A stretch of 64,000 nucleotides of DNA from Imbricaverruca yamaguchii (Eukaryota; Arthropoda; Thecostraca; Neoverrucidae), in contig JAOTOL010001554.1 of assembly GCA_034440575.1 (NCBI GenBank), positions 62,001-126,000 of the forward strand, written 5' to 3'. A program made the position numbers and the translations under genes. Shown one piece after another: positions 24,344-39,300 of this stretch (positions are counted from its first letter, which is position 1; each line of letters starts with the position of its first letter). Under the pieces are notes generated by a model. The model had not been told where the DNA came from and searched no databases. It worked only from the letters and a program-made list of their open reading frames with translations.

Positions 24344-27300
24344 AGGCGGCGGCGGCCCCTGGAACGGCGGCGGACCGGCCGGCGGCCCCATCGGACCGCC
24401 CCAGCCCGGCGGCGGACCCATGCCCGGTGGGCCCATGTTGGGCGGCGGGAACGGACCCTGTCCGAGTGGCAACACGTCAGCCCATGTGGAAAACACACCA
24501 CTGGATGTGACATAGCAGGTTATTACGACAAAAGACACATTCACATTACATCTGAGGGAAGAGCGACCGGCATGGACGAATTGAAGCAACATAATAGCTG
24601 CATAGTCTGTGTGCGACAGAGCTGCAGCCATTTGGTGTCGTCATTTAATCTCACTCGCTCAGATGAGGATACAATGTACACTGAACTTCAGTGAAGCACA
24701 TCAAGGACATATCCAAAAATAAGCAAATAACGCATACCTTGAATGGTACATTAGCTCACATTAAATGAGCATAGTCTATTGCAATGCATTGCGCATGCAG
24801 TAGCAATCAAATGCGAGCCAGCCACATGGTTTACTCATTTCGAGCCACTAGTGCATCAAGCATAAGCGAATCCCACAGGGCACAGGCAAGGCTGGGCACA
24901 CATGCAGCATACACATTTAGTGCCAGCGTACGTGCGTCAAAGCCAGGCTGACGCTTACTTACCATCGGCCCCATTGGTCCCATGGGCGGGGGGTGCGGGC
25001 CCCAGTTGTGGTCGAAGGGCGGCGGGCCGCGGAATGGCGGACGCGGCCCGCGGAAGAAGGGCGGCGGCGGAGGACCGCGCCACGGACCACGAGGGGACCA
25101 CGGCGGACCGCCACGGCCGCGGAACCGGGGCGGCGGCGGTCCGCGCCACGGCCCGGGGCCGCCAGGACCCGGACCGCCTGGACCTCCGGGACCACCTGGA
25201 CCACCAGGCCCGCCAGAACCTCCGGGGCCACCCAGACGACTGAAAAATCGAAAACAGTCATGTCGAGGTAATGGCATGGAGGAAATGTACATGCTGAGAA
25301 GACTGCATGACAGACTTTTTAACTCTTCATAAACGGGACAGGTGCTTCGCCTCCTGGGTAGATTGCACCTTTGGCCAGGGTTGGAATAAATATGCAGTTT
25401 CTAAATTGCAATTCAAAACAATATATGCCCAGACTATTTATCTCCTTTTACTCAATGTAAGTTCAAAAAGCTGCAATGCTGCAATAAATAACCAGACATC
25501 AAGCTTACTGTATCTTGATAGTGTACAAAATCACTATATGACAAACATAAAATTCATCAGATCAGAAAAAACCTTAGGTAATACAAAACTTCTCTCCCCA
25601 CATCCATAATTTCCGAACAAAAGCTCAACACTACAATTGGCAACCAGTAACCACAGACAAGGAACACATTTTGATGCTTGAAATATGAAAACAGAAGCAA
25701 ACTGTGCTGTAGTTCAGACCAACACTGCCATCACGAATAGCTTCCATGACAGGTTTCCATCCTTCCGAGGGGACACTGAGACCACCATGACCCCTCAAAG
25801 AGCCACAGGGGAAAAATATGAATGATATTGTACATTCAGACAAAGTCCAGTCTAGAAACATACAACTGACACCAGTAGTCCACATGATCACCTACCAGAT
25901 TTGGTGAGAGGAACACAGAAAGAGGAATGAAATGACAAACATAAAACAAAAATGTTTGCCACTGAATGGATATATTTGCTGAGTGTAACGGTTGGAAACA
26001 CTGAAAGTGTCATACATATTATCTGCATCAAGTCCACAAAGGATGGCAGCGTGTCTTCTACTAAGCTTGGCTTAGATCCACAAATATGGATGCATAATAG
26101 CTTCACTCAGGATGTACAGACACAACACCTGCATATGCAAGGACAAAGAAGGCTGCACACAAGGGTGTTGGACAAGAAGAGTGAGTGGGGATGCGACATA
26201 TGGAGGAAATAAAATACCAGATAGGTGGTAATGACAGTATAATGTGCCATGGTCGTTTCATAAGTGCCACATTTGGCATTGTGCAATTTACAATGTTCTT
26301 ACTACCAAATCTTCATAGCATCTGTCATTATATGAACATCAGGTGGGAAGTTGTTACCAGTGCAAGGTGCATGTACACAGTGCCACCCACAAACCAAATT
26401 GAATCAAATCAAAGAAGAAAATGAGTCAAACCTAAAAGTAAATGGGTCCAACTGGCCTATAACAGTTTGTACCATGATGCATGCCGAGGTGCCCGAATTC
26501 AGACCAGCACAGATGCATAGTGATCCTGATACATAGATGAACATTTGGGGCATTACTGGATCTACTCTCCAGAACATAAAACTAACCAATAAATAAATAT
26601 GCATGCCACCACTTGACTTCAGGTCACCTATATGACATCAGAGCAGCATTGAACAAGTGGCCCTTTTTAACTTTTGCCATCCGAAGAATTTTACACTTCT
26701 AAAAAATATACTCCTTGCATTGCTGGATGAAGACATGCTTAACTAGCAATAGATGGGTACATGTCATTATACAATAGTGATAAGTTGGATGGAGAGGAAG
26801 CAGCATGCTATGGGGCCTATAATTTGGCGATGTATGACTGATAATAAGACCCCCTTCCAGTCCTAGCAATCATTATACTATTCAGTGATTGATTGATTAT
26901 TTGGGTTTAAGGGCGCGCTGACTACTAGGCCATTTAGCGCCCACAACTGTGAATTGTTCCCAGGGTAGCTATAAGACATCCCTTATATTGAAAGTATTTT
27001 CTTTTCTGGCGTATCTAGATGTTAACGCCCTGGGTATATAACATAAAACATCACATCACATAGGAAGCTGAAGAGCCTTCCGGATTCCACAGCCTGTGAC
27101 TTGTCGCCTAACACTGCTAGGAGTGAGTGAACCTGGTCACTCCCGAAATGCCGATGACGCTCATGGAAAAGCCTCGGGCATGAAATTAGAACGTGGCTAA
27201 CCGTCAGCACTGCTCCACATCTAGATCACAGTGGTTTATTTTCACCAATAAGTAAATAGCCATGGGTGGCGTAAGTGTGACCTATTCGTAGACGGCAAAG

Positions 27301-30300
27301 CGTCACCTCGCTTAGCCTTGTGCTATGCGAGCATGACGGTCACTGGCCCAGAGACGGCTTAATTGTTCGTAGTTTATTGGAAACAAGTTCGTCCCAACTT
27401 GCTTGCCACTTCCTTGTTAGAAAAGCTAAGATACCTGAATTATAGTCCTTGGCGGGGATTGGGAATGCTCTCCGCAAGGGAGCCTGTGCCGCTCTCCTAG
27501 CAGCACTATCGGCTTGTTCATTGCCTGCGATACCTATGTGGCTAGAAATCCAACAGAAGTGGACGAATTTTCCTGCGTAATCTAATACAGTCAGGCGGCG
27601 TAAGATATCGTATACTAAAGGGTCAGTGGGATTAAAACTGCTAAGTGACATAAGGCTGCTCAACGAGTCGGAGAAGATGACATGATTCTCATCAGACACG
27701 TGCTTCATCTCATCAAACACTCGTCAGTCGGATACGTGTTTTGGTAACGTGAACGATCTCACACACAAACGCACTTCCAACCCCGGCGTCTGTCTTTGAT
27801 CCGTCCGTAAAAAATTTGGCGTGGCTATCATAAAATGTCGACAAGTGCTTCAGAGTTCGTGCTCGAAACTCATCTGCGAGAATATCCCCTTTGCGGGTGT
27901 CAGCTAAGCTGACATCTATCTCGGTTGTAACGAGAGAAGTCTCCATGGGGGCGCCAAAGCAAGCGGGGCACGTTTCACATCGCGAATTTCTAATCGGCTT
28001 TCATCAAAAAGATGCCTAATACTACTGCACAGAGGACGGTACATGGGTGCTGCATTGTGTGAAAAAATTGATGGTGTGTGACGGGAGAACACTGCTTGAC
28101 ATGCAGGGTGTTGCGGAAAACGGCGTAAGTTGCATGCGTGGCGCATCCCTAACATCTGTCTCCTTAGGGAAAGTGGAGGCTCGTTGCCGTCGGCCAGCAC
28201 GCTCGCGATTGGCGAGGTCCGAAATGTCCCAGACACAATTCTCAGAGCTGTATGATGCACGGTGTCAAGAACACGTTTTCCTGACGCACAGGCCCATCAT
28301 AGACAAAACAAGCATAATCTAGCTTGGAGCGGATGAGAGATCGGTAAAGAAGCAGCAGTGTTTGTCGGTCCCCTCCGCATGATGTACGTGAGACACATTT
28401 TATAATGTTCATAGATGCAACGCACTTGTCACGGATAATTTTTAGATGTTCTCGGCAGAGCAAGCGACTGTCAAAACACATACCCAAGAACTTAAATACC
28501 GGACATAGTTGAATGGGTTCACCGTACAAAATAAGTGCAAGATCACGGCAACAATGACGGCGACAGAAATGCATTGCTGCAGTTTTTGTGGTGGATAGCG
28601 TAAAGCCATTCATGGTGCTCCACTTCCGGAGATGGTTTGTCGCCAGCTGAAGCTGTCGCGATGATGTAGAGGGTCTTGAGACAGAGGACCAAATAGCTAT
28701 ATCATCAACGAATAGAGATCGGCCAATACATGATGGAAGCCCTACAAAAACGTCATTAATCAAAACGGCGAAGAGAGCCACACTCAGCACGCTGCCCTGT
28801 GGGATTCCATTTATAAGTTGAAAGCGTGCCGATAAATTGTCACCAATACGGACCCGGAAAAAAACGGTCTGCCAAAAAGTTTTGTAGGAACATGCCCATA
28901 CGGCCGCGGATACCGCCTCTCTGCAGCTTTAAAAGAATGCCATGACGCCAGGTCGTGTCATATCCCGCTTCAATGTAAAAAAAAAAATACTGCATTAAAT
29001 TTTTTTTCCGTTTACAAGCTACACGAATCGATGTATCCAATAGTAAAATATGGTCAACGGTACTTCTGTTTTTTTTTTCTTCTAAACCCACCGTTCGTCT
29101 GTGAAAAAAAAAGGTTGGCTCTCTGAGTACCACGTCAGTCTAACGTTTACCATTTTCTCCATTAGTTTGCCAAGTGAAGATGTAAGCGATATGGGGCGGT
29201 AGGGCGATGGATGTTATCCGTTTTTTTTCGTGGGTTTCCTGATTGGGATAATAACTGCCTCGCGCCAACCTTCCGGGAAGGCGCCTACCTTCCATACCCG
29301 GTTGAAGGTGGCCAACAAAGCTTGCAGCGCCTGGGTAGGAAGCTGCTTCAACATTGCATTGTTGATCTGATCGGGCCCTTCGGCAACATTTCTCAAGGCG
29401 CTAATGGCTGATGTTAATACCGTCAGTGTAAATGGGTCATTGTACTCAGGTGATTGTGACGTGACGAAATCGATTGGGTTCCCCTCGCAACGCGATTTAA
29501 ATCGCAAAAACTATGGGTTAGTGCTTCCGCCCCGGGTGCGTTCGGAGATAAAACGGCCTATCTCATTCGCCATGTCTGTCGGGTGGCTAATATCAGCTTC
29601 CTCTCCACTCAATACGGGGAGAGGGACTGACGAATACTGTTCGGAGATACGCTTGATTTGTGACCAGATCTGTCCTGTTGGTGTGAATCGATTAATATTT
29701 CCCATGAATGCTCTCCAGGTGAGGTCATCTTTTTGCCTCAAGAATTGTGCGATTAGCATGTGCTTTGGCTTTCCGAAATACAATTAAATTTGCTTGGGCA
29801 TGCATTTAGAGGCCGAGTCGATTATGAGCGACGCGAAATTTTCAATGGTAAGTGATGGGTTTAATTGGCTAGTCATCGTTAGAACATTTTTCCTGCAACA
29901 ATTAATTAAGCTGATGCCAGTTGGCCTTGCGTACATTCCATCGCGGTGGTCTAATTCCTAAAATAGCATCGGAGCGAAATTCCAACCAGATTGGAAAATG
30001 GTCGCTTCCGAGCGGGTCATCATCTACCACCAAGACACAGCGATGACTGAGCTGGGGACTACACAGGATAAGATCTAAAACTGATTTGTTTCCCGAGGGC
30101 AACGACATATGCGTTGGAGAACCTGTGTTTAGTAAACAAAGCAATTCGTCGATTAAAAAGGCTTCCATGTCTACCACGGGGGTTGGAAGTGACAGAACCC
30201 CATGGAGTATGATGAGTTAAAATCGCCCAAAAGTAAAACGGGAGGGAGTTAAGACTCCTGAGCTCCGCAGAGGGGAGAACCTCTCCTGGGGAAGATAAAT

Positions 30301-33300
30301 TGAACATAATGATAGAACAAGATAGTGAATACTAATGCGTACCGCTACAGCCTGTAGTGTTGTTTGCAATGGTATTTCTCGAGGTGTCCCATTGTGTACA
30401 GCTAGCATCACCCCACCGTGTGCAATGGTGTCAATATTTTTATTATCTTTTTGGAATACAGAGTATCCTTTAATGGAATACTGGATACCAGTTGACAGCT
30501 TTGTTTCCTGAAGCCCTATAGCGATAAGTCGTTTATGGTATAAAACCCTCTGCAGGTCAGCAAAATTCGCTCTAAAACCACGCACGTTCCACTGTAAAAC
30601 TAAGGGCGATATGGCGGTGAGTCGAGGTAAAACTGGAGGTGTCTAAAAGTGCTCCCCGTAGGGTTCCAAATTACTCCCAGAGTGGCCAAGTGAGATCGTT
30701 CTCGGTCGCGATCGCGTCGAGCTGTACCCGGGGGAGGGGGGGGGGCTACCTGACCACGGTAGCCCCAGCTTCTGAGGGGCGCTCAGCTGCGGAGGGGGTG
30801 GGGGAGGGCCCATACCGTGTGGTATAACTGGTTCTCCCAGAGGTGCCTCCACTCGCCTGCGATGCGTTGGCGTGGCCAACCCTGCGGGAGGGGCTCCTTC
30901 CATAGCTTTTCCCCTCGCCCGCTCCTTCTCCACTTGAGCCAGTCGGGCCCTCTTCGCCTCCCGGGCGCGCCTTTCAGCTTACTGATATTTCAAGCTGATT
31001 TCGGAGATTGGAATTTGTTGAGAGTTACGGGACGGCGATGCAGGAGCAGACGTGGAAGCTGAGAGTGATGGAGGTGGGGGAGGTAAGGAAGCAGTAGTGG
31101 TAGTGGTTAACGTGAGGATGAGGCCTGGCTCACGGGAAAGGGGGAAGTAGCAGAAAGTGAGGAATGGAATAGGAGGGAATTGGAGGGGGTTGTAGTGTGC
31201 GTTGGTGAGGGGGGATCAGAGGAAGGACGGGACGTAAGAGACGGGGATTTCAGGGTGAGGATTGTGGTAGAGGGAGAGGGGCTAGGATTGGGTGGAGAGG
31301 ATCGAGTAGGCCTCTCTGGGCGTTGAACCTGGGCCCATTCTCCCCCATTTGCCGTTGGTCGGGGAGACGCATCTGGTGAGCAGACACCGCGTCCATGCAT
31401 GTCAGGTGGTGCTTCCGCCGCTACGGTTGCGTGTTGAGCAGGCTACGCAAGGGGCACACCAAAAGATCGGGGAAGTGTCGTGAGTTGAGCAATTAGCTGG
31501 GAGCTGTTATGCTGTGTGTTGGGAGCCAATCAGAGGTTCCCTCTGGGTGTGTTTTGCTATTGCAGGTTTCGATTTTGCTGCTGCTGCGTAAGATATTCTT
31601 GGGTGAGCTCTTTCCTATAGTTCACGAGCCTCCCGAAATGTGATCTTGTTTGTACATTTTATATTCACTATCTCTTTCTCCCTCAAGAAGATGGGACATG
31701 AACGATCGTAGGTGGCGTGGGGTTTCTGGTCAGGGCCATAGTTTGAGCATTTTGGGCACTCAGCCTCACCTTTTTCTCCCGCGTGGTCCGCCGACCCACA
31801 TCTACCACACGTCTCACGATTACGGCAGTGTTGTGTTGGTATGTCCAAATCTCGAACAACGAAAACACCGCATGGGATTTGGGACATACACACGCACCTT
31901 TACGCGAACGTATCCAACAAATTGAATTCGGGAAGGTCAATTGAGTTCAATGTTAATATGAAGTGGTCCGTTGGTTGGGTTTCTTGGCCCATTCTAATAG
32001 AAATCATTTTCGCACCTACCACTCCCCATTCTGCCAAGCCATCCACAATCTCATCATCGGACACGTCTCCAAAATCGTAACAATTGATTACACCCTTCGA
32101 GTAGTTTTGAGTATGGTGAGGTCGAACTTCGATGGCTACATTTACTACTCGTCCGCCGGTCTCATGTAGTACACTGTTGGTTGGTTGGTTATTTGGGCTT
32201 TCGGGCGCATCGACTGCGTTGGTCATACAGCGCCCATAACAATTTTAGACGGACAACTTAAGATGATTCATGCGAACAGCAGTATGCGAGACTTCAAAAG
32301 ACAGACAAATCACTTCAGTGCTACATGTCCACGAGGTGTGCAAATCGCTCCAACCCTTGAATCAGAGAGTAAGCGAAACAGCTGTCCCGAAGCCACAACG
32401 CGAAATTCAGCCCACAACATCGTCAGCGAAACAGCGAAACGCAAGCAACATCAGCGAAACGGCGAAATGGAACGGTGAAACAGTGAAACAGAAAGAGCAA
32501 GCGCAAGCAGACATCAGTGGAACAGTGAAACGGGAGTAACATCAGTGAAACAGTGAAACCGAAAGAGCAAGCACAAGCAAACATCATCAGTGAACCAGTG
32601 AAACGGGAGTATCATCAGTGACACAGCTTAACAGTAAGAGCAAGCGAAGATCAGTTGGAGCGATATGTCACGGTTCCGAGCGTATAGTGTTACAAGTCAG
32701 CGAGGTATGTAAATCGCTCGAAATTTGACATCCGAAAGAAAGCGAAACAGCTCTCCTGAAGTTACAGCGCATGAATGGTCACCCAGGAGTTCACGGAGTG
32801 ACGGCGGCTGCACGATTCCAAGGCGTCTTCGAGCATCGGAGAATAAGGGGGGGGCAGGATAACAGAATATGACGTACTGACAGTGGTGCGTGGCATCGAG
32901 GGCACTTTGGCCTGTCCGCACAGAGCAAATAGTGGTGCGTTGGGTGGGTGTGCCCTAACCTGAGGCGGCAGAGCAGGACCTCGTCCCGCCTCGTCCCACG
33001 GTAAGACGAGGGCCATTCCCCAAGACATAGCTTGATCGCTCGCAGTTTACTTTCCTGCACTATGTCTCAGTTAGACTGCCATTTCTTAAAAACAAAGGTT
33101 GCAATAGAACGGTCGTATTCCTTCGCGGGGAGCGGCATAGATCGCAAATAGGGGGCTTGAGCTGCTCTCTTCGCAGCAGCATCCGCTGTCTCGTTCCCCA
33201 CGATGCCGACATGGCTCGGGATCCAACAGAGGACAGTAGCCTTTCCATCTTGAGCCAGCAGTCTAAGACGCCGTAAAACATCTTGCACAATGGGGTCAGG

Positions 33301-36300
33301 TGGATTAAACTGTCTTAGCGCCCAAAGACTGCTGAGGGAATCAGTAAAAAATGACATGCGAGGTCTCCCGCCCTACTTCGATAAAACTGAGGGCCTTCGT
33401 GATGACAATCAGCTCCGATGTGTAGACCGTCGCATGTGGAGGTAGAGAAAGAGATCTTGACAGAGATCTAGAAACAAATGCACTGCCCACACCTGCATCA
33501 GTCTTAAATCCGTCTGTATATATCGGGACATATCCCTCAAATGAGGCTATGTGTTCCATGGCACGTGCCAGACGGTCTTGTGGCGTAGCATACTCCTTCC
33601 TAACAGAAGAAAGCGACATGTCTATTTTTGGAGTAGTCACTTGCCATGGTGGCGTCTGCGTAAAATTGGACTGCATGATTCCCTTCAGTCGAATCCCACA
33701 GTCCTCAAAGATCCTACGTATCCTAACGCAAAAGGGTATGGAATTCATACTGCATCCTCGACAGAATGATGTGATTAGGCGACGAGACAAAACGTGCGAA
33801 TATGTAGGATGGCCGGGGAAATGACGCAGCTTGCAAGCGTAGCGCATCCCGAGCATTTCACGTCTGAGCGAGAGTGGCGGTTCGTGAACTTCAGCCAGAA
33901 GGCTTACAGAAGGCGAAGTGCGAAAAGTGCCGGTCACAAGGCGGAGGGACATGTCCAGTACAGTACAGTACAGTGTCCAGTGTGCGTTTGCTTGTTGTAC
34001 ACACACTGTCATATACCAAACATGCATAGTCCAGTTTTGATCGGATGAGGGCGCGATACAACAGCAGCATGGTTTTTCTATCTCCTCCATAGGACGTTCG
34101 TGCAACCATCTTCAGTAGGTTTACCGATGTGAAACACTTCTCCCAAAGTGCTTTGAAATGTTCCTTGTATGTAAGACGGGTGTCAAAAATTACTCCTAAA
34201 AACCGGGGAGCGCGCCGAAAGGGGATGGGCTCCCCATACAGCTGGATAAATGTGTCTGGACAGCTTCGACGACGCCGACAAAAATGTATCCCAACGGTTT
34301 TTGCAACAGAGAACCGAAGCCCGTTCTCCGAGCTTCAATTTTCCAAGTGGAATACTGCTGGCTGTAACTGCCGGGCCATCGATGGTGCGCTGGATGTGCA
34401 GCACCAAATTGCAACATCATCCACAAAAAGTGACCTGCTAATCTGTCGAGGAAGAGACTCGCATATATCATTAATCATGATGGCAAAGGGTGCAACGCTT
34501 AGCACACTGCCCTGAGGTACTCCTTCCGTCTGTGGATATCTCTCCGACAGGTGGTTTCCAATACGTACACGGAAACCTCGTCTCGACAAAAAGTTCTGGA
34601 GGAAAAGTCTCATGGAGCCACGGATTCCATACCTGAATGCCTTCATGAGAATGTCACAGCGCCAAGTGGTGTCGTATGCTCCTTGAATATCAAAGAGCAC
34701 TACACCGACGTGACGATTCTGGTGGAAGGCTGCTCGTACCACCGTTTAAAGAGTTAATAGATGGTCGACAGTACTGAGATTTTTCCAAAAACCACACTGT
34801 GCGTTATTTAAAAAGTCGTGTCGTTCCAGAAACCATGTCAGACGCATATTAACCATCTTCTCCACCAGTTTGCAGAGTGATGATGTTAATGACATTCGTC
34901 GGTAGTTCGTCGGGTCTAAGATATCCTTGCCGGGTTTTCAGATTGGGATCATAGTAGCTTCACGCTATGTTGATGGAAAGTCGCCTTTGACCCAGAGGGA
35001 GTTCAGGGTCTTCAACATAGTAGTAAGTGCACGTGATGGAATGTGTTTCAGCATGTCGTTATGTATTTGGTCGGGGCCTTTAGAAACACTTCGAAGAGTT
35101 CTAATGGCAGAATGCAACTCATCCATGGTGTTATAGCATAACCTCTCACGGGTGGTTATATTAAGTTCAATGGTTTTCTCTCACAGTCTGCTTTGCGACG
35201 TGCGAATACATCATTTTCACTGTTGCACCGACATCGACTGGATATTGTGCGGGCCATCTCATTAGCCACGTCGACCGGGTGAGTGACGTCACGACCGCCG
35301 ACCCGTAGTGCTGGCAGAGGGGCAGAACTGAATTTGCAGGCGATTCGTTTGATCCTGGACCAGACCTGAGAGACGGGCGTGGTGCGATTCAGCGTGCTAA
35401 CGTAATCCCTCCACGAGGCACGCTTTGCCTCTCGGATAGTTCGCCGCGCGAAGGCCCTAGCCTGCCGGAAGACGATGAGGTTGGCCGTGCTACACGACTT
35501 GTCAAAAGCTCTGAATGCGCGGCGTCTTGCTCTGATTGCCTTATGACACTCCTCCGTCCACCACGGGACGGGTATGCCACGAGGAGCGCCAGAAGTAAGA
35601 GGAATGGAGTCAGCGGCGACCTTCACCAGGACGTTCGTAAATTCCTCCACCGACACAGATGTATCGCCAGGTGACATTGAAAAATCTCCTGGTGTTTCAT
35701 ATTTTGACCAGTCGGCCTTCCTAAAATTCCACCGGCGTGGTCGCGTCCCAAGTACAACGCCATCTTGGTAGTTCAACCATATTGGGAAATCGTCACTGCC
35801 GAGAGGGTCGTCGGCCACGGTCCTGTTAAAAAGTTGGGTGAGCTGTGAACTGCATAGACTCGGGTCCAACGCCGAAGTACGGCCGGAGAGAAGGGTAAAA
35901 TGGGTCGGGGTTCCGGTATTTCAAATGCATAACGATTCATCATGCATCAATGATTATAGGAGCTGACCACGTGTATTTATGTCCTCACATCCCCATGCAG
36001 TGTGGTGGGCGTTGAAATCGCCTAGTATTAAAATCGGTGGGGGAAGCTCAGACATGAGATGTAGTAGCTCATTGGATGGGAACCTAGAACCGGGCGGCAG
36101 ATAAAGCGAGCAAATAGATATAACCCCGATGGCTAAAATGCAGTCTTGCTGCAACGGCCTGCAATTTGGCATGCAGCACTAATCTCCGCGCTGCGACGCC
36201 GTGGTGGACGGCCAGCAGCACACCACCGTGTGCAATTGTGTCGGACGGCGCATCGTTTCGAAAAACCGAGTAGCATTTGAGGTTGAACAAGTAGTCCGGT

Positions 36301-39300
36301 GTCACCTTAGTTTCCTGCAACCATATGGCCGCCAGAGTGTGGCGATTTAAAAGAGCCTGCAGCTCTTCGATGCTGGTCCTCAAACCCCTGCAGTTCCACT
36401 GTAACGGACCGAGGATGAACCATTTAAAACGAGTTAAAGTAGATATGTAGAAATATCACAGTTACTATCATCACCGAACAATCGCACAAACCCAAGGGTC
36501 CATTGTGGAAACAATGAGTGCATGGGTTGACCACGTGTAGCGTGTGTGAAATATGTTGTGTATGTTTTAAAAAGGAGGTAAAATAGGTCATTTCACGACG
36601 AACTTAACGGAGCCCACGAAGTAGTCGGTGCATTAGAGGGCACACCGGCACTCGGTCCACGGGCCTGGGTCCTAGGGCGGGGGCTCGGCGATCCTTGGTC
36701 CTGCGGAGAGCCAGACGTCGGCAGGCCTCGCTTCTGGACACCCAGTCGGGGTGGGGGTGAGGGTGAGGGTGGGGGAGAGCCCATGCTGTAGGAAGCCGGT
36801 CCCTTCACTCGACGCCTTGGCGACGGGGTGGCCGGCCCTTGGGGTGGAGCCCTGTCAGCGCCTTGGCAGCTCATCGCTCGGGCCTAGGACCCAGGCCCAT
36901 GTCAATGAGCCGCGCTCGCTTCGCTTCACGAGCTCGCCTTTCGGCTTCTTGATGAGTAAGCCTCGCCTCGGATATTTGAAAAGGTTGGTCTGTACTACGA
37001 GACAGCGATGGAGGTGCAGAAGGAGAGGTTGAAAGGGAGGGCGAGGTCTGACTCGGAGGAAGCGCGGATGGTTCAGGGAGGGAGGAGGTAGTAGTAAGGG
37101 ATAGGAGTAGTAAGGAGTCAGTGCTGGTCGTAGGAGACTCTCGTGTGCGACATTTAGATCGGGTACTCTGTAAAGGTAGGAGGTGCATCACCAGGCCTGA
37201 TGCCAAGGTGAAGGACCTGGTACCTGTGGTGGCACAGGTGACCAGTGATCACCAGTTTAGTACAGTTATAGTGCACGTAGGGGTAAATAACATAGGTCCT
37301 GCTAGGAGTGAGGAGCTTCTGCGGGAGTACAGGGCCCTTCTGGCCACCCTGAAGGGTACCAATAGACACATTGCAACAGCAATTTTGTCTAGGGCTAGAG
37401 CCTCCCCTGAGTGGAGCTCGAGGGCACTGGCAGCCAAAGCCAGGGTAGGTAAGCTCTGCCATGAGCTAGGTTTCACCTTTGTAGACGAGTGGTGCAGGTT
37501 TTATGCAACGTGGGACCTCTATCAGAGGGATGGCCTGCACTTTTCTGAGAAGGGGGTCCATGTGTTAGGCAAAGTGTATGAGCATGTCCTTCAAGGAAAC
37601 TAGGAAATGGGGTGGGGAGGGATGAAATTGCATTGCCAACTCAGGAACATTCCAATAGTGTCAGCCAAGGCAATATAACCTCAGTCAGCAAATAGGGACA
37701 GCAGTAGTTCCAGGAGACAGAGTGATAGTTCATCTAGTGATAAAAGAACTCCTCAGTATGAAAAAGCCAAAGGTGGTTATGGAGCATTTGTTAAGTGTAT
37801 GATGTTTAATGCCCAGAGTATCCGGTCCAAATTTGATGAGTTCAAGTGTTACGTTGCTGAGGAGGAACCAGATTTTGTTTGCATTACGGAGGCATGGATC
37901 AGTGAAGGGTATTTTGGAGATAACTCGCAGGACTATGAGATCCAGGGATACAATATGTTTTCGTGCAATAGGGGTCCAGCAATGAAAGGGGGTGGTGTAA
38001 TGCTCTATATGAATAGCTTATTCAGTTCTCAAAAAGTAGCAGGTTGGGACAAAAATATGTCTGTGGAGTCCATTTGGCTTCATGTCCCTGTCGGAAAGGC
38101 AACAGCAATACTCTGAGGATAGGAGCTCTCTACCGATCAGGAACCCTGCCACATTATCAGCAACTGGAGCTTGACAAGGTGACTTATGAGGAAATCAGTA
38201 GAAACTTTAGGAGGAAGTGCATTAAAGTCACTGATCCTTGGTGACTTTAATCTAAAAGGTTATGAAAATGCTAGTATTGGCTCCCCATCATGCAACATGT
38301 TTAGGAAATGCTTTGAAGAGGACCTGTTCTTACACCAGTTTGTATCGGAACCTACCAGGCATGGCTCATTCTTGGACCTTGTATTCTCAGATTTAAGTGA
38401 CTTGGTTCAAGACTTGACTGTAGGAGAAACTCTGGGACGAAGTGATCATAACGTAGTTAGATTCAAGGCACATGTAGGGGAAATTATTCAGGATAATTTG
38501 GTAAAGGTTCCACATTTCAACAGAGCAGACATTGACTGCATGAGAGCGGCTTTAAGTGCCATCAGATGGGAAGAAGAATTCTCCAATTTAAATGCCTGTG
38601 AAATGTGGGAAAAGTTCAAATCTTACTTGAAGGAAATTCAGATTAGACATGTCCCCCAAAAGCAGACGCAAAAGAAGAGTAGGAAACCAGCACGGCTTGC
38701 ACCAGACTTGATAAAAGCAATTAAGGCTAATAAAACTGCATTTAGTCTTTAAAGAAGCCTCAAATGTAGTTAATCTAAAGCCGTATCGAAAAGCTAGAGA
38801 CACTGTGAAGCAAAAAACCAGAGCAGCAAAGCGAGCAAAAGAACTGGATTTAGCTAGAAACTGTAATGAGGACAGTAAAAAGTTCTTTAGTTTCTACAAG
38901 CTGAGAAAGGTTTCTAGCACAATTGGTCCACTGGAAGTAAACAGGACTACATTGGGCGAGGATAGTGAGATGGTTGAGAAGCTGAGCAAGCAGTTTAAAT
39001 CAGTGTTTACATTGGAAGATATGACCAATCTGCCGACCTTACACCATAGTTCAGTGACATGTGATCTGATAAATGATGTTGATTTCATCGATAGTGATGT
39101 TTAAAAGCCAATTCAGGAAAATAAAGCCAAACAAGGCAGCAGGACCTGATTAAATTTATGCTAGGGTGTTGCGGGAAACTGAAAAGGAACTGGCATTTTC
39201 CACTTAGTATAATATTTTGTAGATCAGTTTCACAAAATGAAATTCCAACTGATTGGAAAAGGGCAAATGTAGTTCTTATTTTCAAGAAAGGAGAAAGAGG

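Larger units (their letters stand above)
26887..32173 (-). mobile_element. I-clade LINE J1, near full length, decayed
   Basis: Minus strand order: 5' region, ORF1 (31940-30643), ORF2 endonuclease (30600-29902), RT (29783-28240), RNase H and C-terminal zinc motif (27946-27022), 3' UTR, hairpin GGGCGC at 26911-26916 with GCGCCC at 26937-26942, and a GATT-repeat tail. The RNase H domain and the [12 protein letters not shown] type RT motif point to the I clade. Many frameshifts. LINE J2 follows head-to-tail. Confidence 0.88.
32174..37100 (-). mobile_element. I-clade LINE J2, 5' end interrupted by CR1
   Basis: Tail of GGTT repeats and ATTTGGGC at 32174-32200, hairpin GGGCGC at 32203-32208 with GCGCCC at 32230-32235, a 3' UTR with degenerate tandem repeats, RNase H (33450-32697), RT (35100-33890), EN (36400-35156), ORF1 (37100-36593). 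The 5' end stops where the CR1 copy begins at about 37100. Confidence 0.88.

Noticed and set aside
24107..24694. Plus-strand frame with polyleucine
   Set aside because: Antisense of exon 3; the leucines are the CTG side of the CAG tract.
24902..25332. Plus-strand Gly/Arg/Pro-rich frames
   Set aside because: Antisense or shifted readings of the GC-rich exon 2.
36751..37032. Short plus-strand frame over LINE J2 ORF1
   Set aside because: Antisense of the LINE ORF1 remnant.
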